Position numbers and translations under genes: made by a program
Shown here: positions 1 to 8,000 of the stretch, piece after piece
Layout of the letters: every line of letters begins with the position of its first letter
Position numbering within the stretch: the stretch's first letter is position 1
Source of the DNA: a virus
Direction: 5' to 3' (one strand)
Virus record (IMG/VR): IMGVR_UViG_3300000226_000016
Location: 1 to 21,935 of that record
DNA length: 21,935 nucleotides
Notes under the pieces: model-generated
Database searches by the model: none
The model's input: the letters and a program-made list of their open reading frames with translations, nothing else
What the model was told of the DNA's origin: nothing

Positions 1-573
1 CATTCGAGGTGTATAGAATTTTTTCTTAGTTGGACTCCAAACTGTAATTCTTTCATCTACTAATTGTAGGAAATCTTGGTCCGCTGACAATATAGTAACA
101 TCTTCATCTAATAAAGTGTGAGCTATATAAGCTATTGTGTCATCAGCTTCAATTCGGTCTATTGAAATAACGTTAATAGGAAGAAAATCTAAATATTCAA
201 TTAAACGAGAAAACTGAATTTTCATTGCATTTTTTTCTTCAGAAGCATTTTTAAATGCATCCCATCTAGTAATTCGTTTACCAGGTTTTCTGTTAGCTTT
301 ATATTCAGGATGTATTTTTCTTCTACGTTGGCTACCACCTTGACCATCATAAACTACAATTACTCTAGTTGGGTTTACTTCTCTAATAGCATAAGCTAAT
401 GATCTTAAAAAACCAGTTAGTCCTCCTACAGGCACACCATTGTCATTTAGGGCTCCATTTACTGCGAATGCTCTTAAATAGAGGTTTAAACCATCTACTA
501 TTAACACCCTATTATTTACCCCTAAATCGCCCGGTTTTTGAACGTTATCTAATAAACTGAATATATCCTCCAT
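1..573 (-). CDS. 5'-3' exonuclease (FEN/Pol I 5'-nuclease family), C-terminus cut by window edge
   Basis: Only the first 191 residues are present, because the gene runs off the left edge. The visible part matches the 5'-3' exonuclease fold of Pol I N-domains, T5 exonuclease and T4 RNase H: VDGLNLYLRAF (first metal-binding Asp, D27), VVYDGQGG (D76), the basic stretch RRRKIHPEYKANRK (84-97), EADD (142-145) and SADQDF (D165, D167). Such enzymes remove RNA primers and flaps during lagging-strand synthesis, in the cytoplasm. The ATG overlaps the uvsX stop by one base (TAATG), which suggests translational coupling. Because the nearby polymerase lacks any 5' nuclease domain, this protein probably supplies that activity separately. 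The family call is firm; whether it is closer to T4 RNase H or to the Pol I type is not settled. Confidence 0.88.
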   Translation of the reverse strand, partial: MEDIFSLLDNVQKPGDLGVNNRVLIVDGLNLYLRAFAVNGALNDNGVPVGGLTGFLRSLAYAIREVNPTRVIVVYDGQGGSQRRRKIHPEYKANRKPGKRITRWDAFKNASEEKNAMKIQFSRLIEYLDFLPINVISIDRIEADDTIAYIAHTLLDEDVTILSADQDFLQLVDERITVWSPTKKKFYTPRM

Positions 574-1715
574 TATGAAAGATTTTCATCAATTTCAATG
601 TCTGGATCTAATTCTTGTGGATCTTCATGTTGATATTTCATAACATAAGCATCACAAGTGTCTCTATACATAGCTTCTTTAATTTCAGGTCTTTCTTTAC
701 ATAATTTTTCTAATTCTTTACCTGAAAAAGTTACTATTTCACCTGTTTCGGTGTCTGTGTATTTACAAATTGGGCCTGATTGTTTGCAAACTTTGTAGTT
801 TTTCATTAGTTTTAACCAACCACCATAATTGTCTATACCTTGTCTGTAAAAAACATTGTATCGAACTTTTCTGTTTGGTGGACCCATTCTGTTTTTAACT
901 ACTATAGCTTCAACTTCGGAGCCTACAACTTCATCCACCCCATTGATTTTCTCTTTAAGTTTCCCAACTTGTTTGAGTCTTAATCTAACTGATGCATGAA
1001 ATTGTAAGGCTTTACCACCGGAAGTAGTATATTGATCAGCAAATGGCATTGCGCCCATCTTTTGTCTTAGTTGGTTCGTGAATACTAAAAGTATTTTTTC
1101 CTTACCAATTAAGTTAGTAATTTTACGCATAGCTTTGGATAAAATGATTGCCTTTTGAGTGGCATAACCATCTTTTTCAAAGTCAGCGGCTGACTCAATT
1201 TTAGTGGTAGCTGCGGCTACTGAATCTACAACAATAGTTACAAGTTTATTAGGATTCTTTTCTCGGACTTTGAGTATAACATCTTCAATTGCTTCCATGA
1301 TGTCCTCAACTGTCTCTAATGGTAAATAAACCATCTTTTCAACGTCGACTCCAATTGCTTGTAAAAACTGTGCGTTTAACGATGACTCAGTGTCAATGTA
1401 TACCGCAATACCATCTTTCTTTTGTGTGTTTGCTATAACGTGAGATGCTAACAGAGACTTTCCACTTTGTTCTAAACCAGTTATTTCAACTATTTTAGAA
1501 ACGGGCAATCCCCCATCAGGTCGATTTGAAATGGCCAAATCTAATACTGTTGACCCCGTAGATACCCAATCATTAACGTCAGTTGGTGAATCTTCACTGC
1601 CATCTAGAAAATAAGCTACTCTGTGATGGGTTTTGCTAAACTTCTTGTTTAGCGAATCAGCTAGAAGTCCTGTCAGTTCATCTCTATTTGTGTCTTCTTT
1701 TTTCTTTTTTGCCAT
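573..1715 (-). CDS. uvsX: UvsX/RecA-like recombinase
   Basis: A 380-aa RecA-family strand-exchange ATPase. Visible motifs are Walker A GLEQSGKS (80-87), the catalytic glutamate in DTESS (E110), Walker B VTIVVDSVAA (159-168), and a loop L2 region with TNQLRQKMGAMPF (213-225) followed by TTSGGKALQFHASVRL (230-245), close to the RecA pattern. The N-terminus is lysine-rich and the C-terminus acidic. It should form filaments on ssDNA for recombination-dependent replication and repair, with the gp32-like SSB encoded just upstream. Start and stop overlap both neighbours by one base (TAATG), so SSB, recombinase and exonuclease look like one translationally coupled unit. Calling it UvsX rather than host RecA rests on the phage context and size. 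Confidence 0.93.
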   Translation of the reverse strand: MAKKKKEDTNRDELTGLLADSLNKKFSKTHHRVAYFLDGSEDSPTDVNDWVSTGSTVLDLAISNRPDGGLPVSKIVEITGLEQSGKSLLASHVIANTQKKDGIAVYIDTESSLNAQFLQAIGVDVEKMVYLPLETVEDIMEAIEDVILKVREKNPNKLVTIVVDSVAAATTKIESAADFEKDGYATQKAIILSKAMRKITNLIGKEKILLVFTNQLRQKMGAMPFADQYTTSGGKALQFHASVRLRLKQVGKLKEKINGVDEVVGSEVEAIVVKNRMGPPNRKVRYNVFYRQGIDNYGGWLKLMKNYKVCKQSGPICKYTDTETGEIVTFSGKELEKLCKERPEIKEAMYRDTCDAYVMKYQHEDPQELDPDIEIDENLS

Positions 1716-2473
1716 TAGTCGAATAATTCATCAAGTTTATTATCGATAGTCTTTTTAGTTTTAGAAGGTGCTGCTTTTACTTCAGTTTGTTTTCCTCCAT
1801 CTTCTTCAGATGGTTTTAAATAACCTTGTAATTCGTCCTTCATTTCTTCAAAAGTATATTTCTTAAATAAAGAAACTAAATCCTTTTGATTTTCTAAAAG
1901 TGATGTTGCTTTTGTAGCATCATCTACCAACGGTGTTTGGTTTGGTTTAACACGGATTGTTGTTGTGTTAAACATTTTACCTGTTTCTGCTGCTGGGATT
2001 ACTTCTACAGTAACGTCACGTCCTTTTTGAATGTCCGTAATATCACCATAATCTTCGTCAGCCATAACACCTAATAGTTCTTGATAAACCATTTTTCCAA
2101 ATTCATAAAACCTAACTCCTTTGTCTTCTTCTCCTCTTACTAATACTGGAGCAAATACACGAAGTTTTGGGTATAATTTTTTAGCTAATTCCATATTTTC
2201 ACTGTCACCTGATTTTTTTAATTGAGTGGCAAATTCTAAAATTGGATCTGATTCGCTAAAGTTAGACAAAGCAATCATTCTTGGTTTACCAATACCGAAG
2301 TAAAAGTATAATTCCGAGAACGGAAAGTCTTTGTTGTGTGTGTAAGGTACTATTCTTACTACTGATTTTTCACCTACTGGTGGTCTCCAAAAATTGTTTT
2401 TGAAGTCGCTAGAGCCACCTCCCCCTTTGTTGTTTAGCTTTGCTAAACGGTTCTTGATTTCATTTAAATCCAT
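1715..2473 (-). CDS. 32: gp32-like single-stranded DNA-binding protein
   Basis: A 252-aa protein with the layout of T4 gp32: a short basic N-terminus (LNEIKNRLAKLNNK), a Gly/Ser-rich link, an OB-type core starting near FWRPPVGEKSVVRIVPY with an aromatic-rich FPFSELYFYFGIG segment, and an acidic tail ending DNKLDELFD. In T4 the basic N-terminus gives cooperative binding and the acidic tail recruits replication partners. It is shorter than T4 gp32 (about 300 aa) and contains no cysteine at all, so the zinc site of T4 gp32 cannot be present. It sits directly upstream of uvsX with a TAATG overlap. A long A/T-rich leader and an inverted repeat lie upstream of the start. Confidence 0.85.
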   Translation of the reverse strand: MDLNEIKNRLAKLNNKGGGGSSDFKNNFWRPPVGEKSVVRIVPYTHNKDFPFSELYFYFGIGKPRMIALSNFSESDPILEFATQLKKSGDSENMELAKKLYPKLRVFAPVLVRGEEDKGVRFYEFGKMVYQELLGVMADEDYGDITDIQKGRDVTVEVIPAAETGKMFNTTTIRVKPNQTPLVDDATKATSLLENQKDLVSLFKKYTFEEMKDELQGYLKPSEEDGGKQTEVKAAPSKTKKTIDNKLDELFD

Positions 2474-2510
2474 GTTATTGTTTTTGTTAATTAAATGTGA
2501 ATGTTATCTT

Positions 2511-2534
2511 ATTACTTCATGTAATATATGAAGC
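2511..2534 (-). promoter_or_regulatory. candidate promoter/operator upstream of gp32-like gene
   Basis: On the minus strand this reads GCTTCATATATTACATGAAG and continues TAAT. CTTCAT and ATGAAG form a 6-bp inverted repeat around ATATTAC. The left half resembles the CTTCATATTTATA motif found upstream of the tail genes, but the GGAAC part is missing. It ends about 40 bases before the start codon. It could be an early or middle promoter variant or a protein-binding site. Confidence 0.4.
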
Positions 2535-2560
2535 ATTTTTGGCTAAACCAAATTTTTCTA

Positions 2561-2953
2561 CTAAAGATTTATGATTGTTTTTACTTTCGTGTCTATACGA
2601 TTAAAACCCTCTGTTTGTATCAGTAAGATACAATTTCTATAATCATTCCAATTTACAGCGAATGACTTGTCTAAAACTCCATTATTTAAACTCTTTATTA
2701 CTTCATTAAGTGCATTAATTGTGTATAAAGTGTTTGTTTGTTTTTTTCTGTGTACTAAAATAGTATTGTCTACCATAGTATCTCTTGTTGAATTATTCAT
2801 GTCTACATTATATGTAAGCATAATTTTTTCCCCATCCAAACTTTCTAACACAAAAAGTTTATTAAAGAGAATAACATAAGATGTTTGAATTGTGTTTGCT
2901 ACTTCTTCATATGCATCTACTGTTGTAAAAGTACAGTATAATCTGTTGTTCAT
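2561..2953 (-). CDS. conserved-looking phage protein of unknown function
   Basis: A 130-aa protein I cannot assign. It looks like a small soluble alpha/beta protein: an N-terminal strand region (RLYCTFTTVD), a hydrophobic VILFNKLFVLES segment, NTILVHRKKQTNTLYTINALNEVIKSLN in the middle, and a Trp/Tyr motif NWNDYRNCILL near the C-terminus. There is no signal peptide or membrane segment. It lies between the polymerase and the gp32-like gene, so a replication-related role is plausible by position only. A copy of the shared promoter motif and a short hairpin lie immediately upstream, which suggests it starts its own transcript. The ATG at 2953 is the first in-frame start after that motif. Confidence 0.7.
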   Translation of the reverse strand: MNNRLYCTFTTVDAYEEVANTIQTSYVILFNKLFVLESLDGEKIMLTYNVDMNNSTRDTMVDNTILVHRKKQTNTLYTINALNEVIKSLNNGVLDKSFAVNWNDYRNCILLIQTEGFNRIDTKVKTIINL

Positions 2954-2960
2954 AAATAAC

Positions 2961-2973
2961 CGGAATTTTTCCG
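2961..2973 (-). promoter_or_regulatory. short hairpin in the leader of the 130-aa gene
   Basis: CGGAA, loop AAA, TTCCG form a perfect 5-bp stem ending 7 bases before the start codon and directly downstream of the promoter-like motif. It could affect translation initiation or transcript stability. It has no T-tract, so it is not a terminator. Confidence 0.35.
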
Positions 2974-2988
2974 AGTATAAATATGAAA
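2966..2988 (-). promoter_or_regulatory. candidate phage promoter (shared motif) upstream of 130-aa gene
   Basis: The minus strand reads TTTCATATTTATACTCGGAA. This matches the CATATTTATA-nn-GGAA motif upstream of sheath, tube, gp26, tape measure and the 99-aa gene, with one extra base before GGAA. It overlaps the last bases of the polymerase gene and lies about 20 bases before the ATG. Confidence 0.5.
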
Positions 2989-2989
2989 T

Positions 2990-4273
2990 TTAAATTAAAG
3001 CACCATAATGTGTACCCGTTTTTAATTTCACAGGGAACTTATCGTTAAGTATATTCTGTAAATCAATTAATGTTTGTTTACCATCAGATTTAGCTACATC
3101 AAATACAAACGCATCATATATGTAAAGAACTAATTTTGTTTCCTTTGTTTTTAAATAATCTTGTATAATTTTTATCTTACGAATGTTGGTTTCTGTTTCG
3201 GTAGCTTGTATGTAATAATTGAATAATTTTTGTGAATGTATTTTAGGGTGGTCTTTTTTCTTAATTGTATAACTACCACATTTGATTTCTCCTTTTTTAT
3301 TAAATTCTTCCCAAATAATGTCTATAAATTGTTGTGTTTTAAAGAAAAAGGGGTGATGTAAGTTCGCCTTGTCTATACCTCCATATATCTGTTTGAATGT
3401 AAGTGTTTTACTTTCTTTATATTGTTGTGGGGTAATTTCCTTGGATTTAAAATAAATTTCCGCGAGTGTGTTGTGTACATTGCCCTCGAATTGGTAGTCG
3501 ACTATATCGCCTATTAGGCGGGGATGATAGCCATCATAATCCATTTCTACAAAAAAGTTGTTATCTGGTTCGAAACAATCACGTTCTCCATTATCGTGTT
3601 TTAGTCCAACAAAATTTAATCCATTAAAGTTATTTACAGGTCTTCCGGTTGTAGTGTATGGGTTATACCATCCGTATATATGGTCTTCTTTTATGGAGAA
3701 TTTTTTGCTTTTTAGTGTAAAGTAGTCATCAAACTTGTCATTGAATTTTAATGCATTCTTCTCTAATTCATGTAAGACAGGCAATAATATATCGTTAAAA
3801 TAGTCATTAGTTTCCTCGGGAGAACAATCGATTATAGCGCGTAACTTAGCTTCGCAGCGCTCTAGGTGTTTCCCTATAGGTATCATTTTATTCACCTTTG
3901 TCTGCGGGAATTTTCGACAATACCATTGGTGTGCTTGGGTTGTATGTTTGTCCAATAAATGTATTGTATGTTGTATATCCGTATACGGGATGTGTGGGGC
4001 CGCGTGTAAAGCGGCTTTTTTATCTAAAACAACAAAATCATAATTTGCCAATATACTTAGTATAACATCTTTATCCCAGTTTATACATTCTGTGTGGTTA
4101 ATCGGTATTATATAACTTTCAAAGTTTACATTAAGATAAACAGCTATGATTTCAGCTAACGCAGGGTGTGTGTTATCATTACCCTGAATAAATTCAAGAT
4201 AAGGTGATTCACTATTAGACAGTTTGTCTTTTAGCTTGTTTAGTTGGTTTTTTGTTTCGATAAGATAGAACAT
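2990..4273 (-). CDS. family A DNA polymerase, polymerase domain only
   Basis: A 427-aa protein with the family A polymerase motifs in order: TTTGRP (207-212, the Pol I T.TGR element), motif A VEMDYDGYHPR (242-251; D245 is the expected metal ligand), motif B KESKTLTFKQIYGG (286-299; finger-helix Lys and Tyr-Gly kept), a QATETE segment (356-361), and motif C LYIYDAFVFDV (383-393; D387). Motif C departs from the usual HDE: His is Tyr and the Glu is Ala. The roughly 190 residues before the polymerase core show no clear 3'-5' exonuclease motifs, and the 5' nuclease is a separate gene at 1-573. T4 itself uses a family B polymerase, so this is a different replication core. Split family A polymerases are described in the T4-related Rhodothermus phage RM378. 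Confidence is high for the family and moderate that it is the main replicase. Confidence 0.85.
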   Translation of the reverse strand: MFYLIETKNQLNKLKDKLSNSESPYLEFIQGNDNTHPALAEIIAVYLNVNFESYIIPINHTECINWDKDVILSILANYDFVVLDKKAALHAAPHIPYTDIQHTIHLLDKHTTQAHQWYCRKFPQTKVNKMIPIGKHLERCEAKLRAIIDCSPEETNDYFNDILLPVLHELEKNALKFNDKFDDYFTLKSKKFSIKEDHIYGWYNPYTTTGRPVNNFNGLNFVGLKHDNGERDCFEPDNNFFVEMDYDGYHPRLIGDIVDYQFEGNVHNTLAEIYFKSKEITPQQYKESKTLTFKQIYGGIDKANLHHPFFFKTQQFIDIIWEEFNKKGEIKCGSYTIKKKDHPKIHSQKLFNYYIQATETETNIRKIKIIQDYLKTKETKLVLYIYDAFVFDVAKSDGKQTLIDLQNILNDKFPVKLKTGTHYGALI

Positions 4274-4294
4274 ACCTTATCAATATATGAAAAG
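4271..4294 (-). promoter_or_regulatory. possible promoter-variant or leader motif before polymerase gene
   Basis: The minus strand reads CTTTTCATATATTGATAAGG and then TATG, where the ATG is the polymerase start. TTCATATATT is shared with the element upstream of the gp32-like gene. It is so close to the ATG that a promoter here would give an almost leaderless transcript, so it may instead be chance or a ribosome-binding element (AAGG). Confidence 0.22.
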
Positions 4295-4311
4295 TTTTTT
4301 AATAAACCAAA

Positions 4312-5019
4312 TTATAAATCAGATATGTTTACTTCTCCATATTTTATGATTAGTTTTTCTTTATCTAATGAACTAAACATATTCCATTGTTCTAAAGTAA
4401 AAGTAGGAATTTCATCTAACATTTGGTTTGGATTTTTTAAATTTTTTAATAAGTTTTTATCTTCTTCAAATCTTACATATTCATCAAACGGAGTAAAAAT
4501 TGATTTTATATATGGGTTTTTTTTATAATGAGTGATTAATATTGATTCATTATTAAAAACAGCATCCTCTCCTATTAACCCCCATTTAACATTACCTATA
4601 GTGTATAAATTATTATCCATAATAGATTGAAATTCGTCCATATATTTTTTACTAGTTTCGTATATTATATTGGGTTCATTATTTTTATATAAATAAAATC
4701 TAGTAAAATGTCCTTTTTTATAGTCTTTTTCTGTTGGTTGGGGTTTTGTTGCTGGTATGTTTCTTTTTGTTTTTAAAAGATTAAACATATCTTTTCCGGT
4801 GTCAGAAGAAGAATATAAGAGTGCTCTTTGGTTTCTATCCATATTAGTAGTAGGATCTTCTAATAATTTTAAAGGGGGACCATTTAATTTAGTTCCCGCT
4901 ATATATGAGTTAGTAGATGTGTGGATATATTTACCTATATATTCTACATTATCACTAGTAGTGGCTAATAACCCTCCATTAGTATATTTTATTGAGTATT
5001 TTGATTTAGGTAAATACAT
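4312..5019 (-). CDS. unknown protein coupled to the baseplate hub gene
   Basis: A 235-aa soluble protein with no signal peptide or membrane segment. The N-terminal 45 residues carry a Tyr/Gly-rich beta-type pattern (VEYIGKYIHTSTNSYIAGTKL) that resembles short proteins I have seen near tail genes of other marine T4-type phages. The remainder is charged and helical, with a C-terminal stretch rich in Glu, Lys and Leu. The start overlaps the hub gene stop by one base (TAATG), so it is probably translated with the hub and may be a baseplate component or assembly factor. No function can be assigned from sequence alone. It is the last gene of the tail block before the replication genes. Confidence 0.75.
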   Translation of the reverse strand: MYLPKSKYSIKYTNGGLLATTSDNVEYIGKYIHTSTNSYIAGTKLNGPPLKLLEDPTTNMDRNQRALLYSSSDTGKDMFNLLKTKRNIPATKPQPTEKDYKKGHFTRFYLYKNNEPNIIYETSKKYMDEFQSIMDNNLYTIGNVKWGLIGEDAVFNNESILITHYKKNPYIKSIFTPFDEYVRFEEDKNLLKNLKNPNQMLDEIPTFTLEQWNMFSSLDKEKLIIKYGEVNISDL

Positions 5020-8000
5020 TAGCTTTCTCCTATTTGTTTAGTTCCACTTAATGTGTCTCCGTTATTAAGATCAAATTCCATAAAATCAGGTCGGAAGTCT
5101 GGTTTTTGAGGGTTGCCTTCCTTTTGTGCTAATTGCCATCTAGTATGTATAAGATTTATAACAACATTTTTAACATATGTTTTTTTAATTTGTTTATTAA
5201 CTCCTGTTCCTCCATAATTTCCAAGATTCCCCGCTCCTGTTTTTACAGATCCTAAAACATCAGACATGGATCCATTACTTCTAGTTGCGTATTTTTGGGC
5301 AGCATAGGTTATAACGGGAGCTGATGCCCATTCCCAACCTACATCATTTACAGCATTAATTAGGTCTTGTTCTGTTCCTGAGTTTTCTCCTTTTACATAT
5401 TTTCTTAATCTAGATCTTTTTTGTAAAATTAGTATATCTCCTAATTTTTCTTGCATTGGTCCATCAAATATATCATTATCATTCCAATGTGGAGGTAAAT
5501 GGTTTCCATTCAGAGTTTTTGGTATTATTTGGTATTTACCTGCTGCAAATATATGACATCCATTAATATCCATATTATCATTATAAGGCCCTCCTGTGTT
5601 TTTAGAACACCCATCAGATGCTGGTACCCTATGAGGTTCTTTCATTCTTCTATTTAATTCTTTCATAGTTAAAGTATTAATAGGAGGTTTTCCTAATGCG
5701 TCTTTATTTGATTTACTTCCTTTTACGGATGAACATGGCATTGTTTCGTAATTTCCTCCTGGTTCACCTGCACCATAATTATAAACTCCATAAGGATAAG
5801 GACCATCTGTTCCTTCAAGTTGACTTAAAAGATCTTTTAATGGAGTTAATTCTGTTCCTGTACCTCCATCAACTGTATTTTTTAATTCACTAAGTTTAGT
5901 CATTCCCGCAGCAGGTGTTGAAGGTGTTTGTGTAACTGGAGTTTGAGTTGTAGTTGTTGTTGTTTTAGTAGTTTTTGGTCCTGTAGCTACTACCCCAACA
6001 GATGCTTTTGTAGATGGGGCTGTTTGGAAAGGTAATAAAGTTAATTGTCCATTTATAGTAGTAGTCCAATCATTTCCTGCTGTTATTTTTTGTGATTCAC
6101 CTGTTGTTACAAAAGCTACGTCTGATTCTTTATAGCCTCTAGGTAGTCTTGTAGGATCTATTGTAAATACATTTCCTATTACAATACCCCCTATACCATC
6201 TAATTTAGCGTTAAATTTTAAAGGAATTACTGATGACGCATTAGGCATTTTAGGGGTAGGTTTGGGTTGTCCTATATAGTATTTTGTACCGGATAAAGGT
6301 CCAGATGAATATGTTCCATTTGAATTTTCATAGCCCATTATTCTTAACACTTGTTTAAATAATGATTTTTGTTTAGTAGGAGCAGAATATACATCAAAAA
6401 CTGAAAATCCTCTACCATCAGCTGCTTCCTGATCTCCTGCTTCCGTTTGACCATATCCTATACGAAGCATTGCATCAAAAACAACTAAATCCTTAGCGGT
6501 GTTTTCTAGGTTTTCTGCTTTTTGTTCGTATCTTTTTTTCCATTTTTCCTTTTGTTCATCAGTTGGTGGAGTTTTTTCTGTGTTTCCTTTTGATTCTATA
6601 AATCTACTTTTTATATTTTTTGCCATTGCTGCAAAAGTAGCTCCATCTAAATCTTGCATACTATCTGGGTTCTGCATAGCTATTCCTATAGTAGCTGATA
6701 AAGCACTAGGAATAAGTGAATTATAAGTGAAATCTCTAACTATTGTTGAATTTCCTTGAATATTCATTTGATGAATTTTTGTAGGATCAGGTAAATCAGC
6801 TTCACATACCTGCATATCAATTATTCTTATTAGGTCCGGTTTTTCATGGTCTACATGAGGTATAAATTTATGTGCTCCTCCACATGCCTTATTTACACCA
6901 CTCCAAATAGCCTCTAGGTATTTGTAAATACTAAAATCGTCTTTTCTGATATAGGTATCATCTTCTTGATCATATGCCATATCTTGGTATGTATTAATTA
7001 AATAATCTATATTAAACATAATATTACCTATAGACCTTAGTTGTTCTTCTTCTTTTAAATTTTCTATATTAATAAAATCTTGAATTTTTGACCTTTTTGG
7101 ATCAGTGGGAGAAGATAAATACATTAAATCAAAAGGAGGATAATTTAACCATTGAGAATTAGTTTCTCTACCCCCAAAATCCCCTCCCTTACATCCATGA
7201 GGTAAAAAACAAACACTATGATCAAAAGACCTATCACACATTTGAGCTGGTGTTCTGTTTAGAAATTTTGTTGTTCCCTCTGGAGTATATGAATAATGGA
7301 ATCCTGTTCCGAAACCCTTCATTGGTACATCAGCATATGTGTATGGTCTTAATCTTGTTGAAGGGTGTGATGATCTTGTATCTCCTAATGTCCCCCCTGG
7401 ATTATGTTCTTCATTTTGGATATATTTTGTTGCTATTTTTATTATAGGTTCATTAAGTGATTGTTCATCTATATTATCACCTGCTCCTTCTGTATCGCTG
7501 TTAGCTAAAGGAGTTATAGCATATTTATTTAACAAGTAAGCTACCGCATCCCATTTTATAAAACCCGTTTTCCATCCTGCTCCTGGCCAATCTATATCAT
7601 TTAACTTTCCATCATTTACTTCTTTTTCGTTATTTTCTAAATAGGCATGAACATCCTCATGTGAATATCCAGGCATTTTATTTCTAACACCATGGTGGTT
7701 TAAAAAATTAGTTATATAATCACTTTTTAACTGAGCTTCAGTTTTTGCATATGAGTTTGGTATATTTTTAAAATAATCATTAATTTTATCTAAATCAAAA
7801 TACATAAAAGCTCTTTCTAAACACGCTACATAATCTTTAATAAATTCTTTATTATTAGCATTACTCCCCGACCAAAGATTCTGCATTCTTTCAGCTTCTT
7901 CAAGTGATACTTGTGTAAAATTATTAATATTTTTACGTTTCCATGTGTATCCATAAACTTCATCTGTCATTAATAAATAACATTGTAAATCTATTAATAT

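Noticed and set aside
2537-2556. TTTGG-TTTAG-CCAAA hairpin after the 130-aa gene
   Set aside because: It has only a 5-bp weak stem and is followed by AAAATG, not a T-tract, so it is not a credible terminator.
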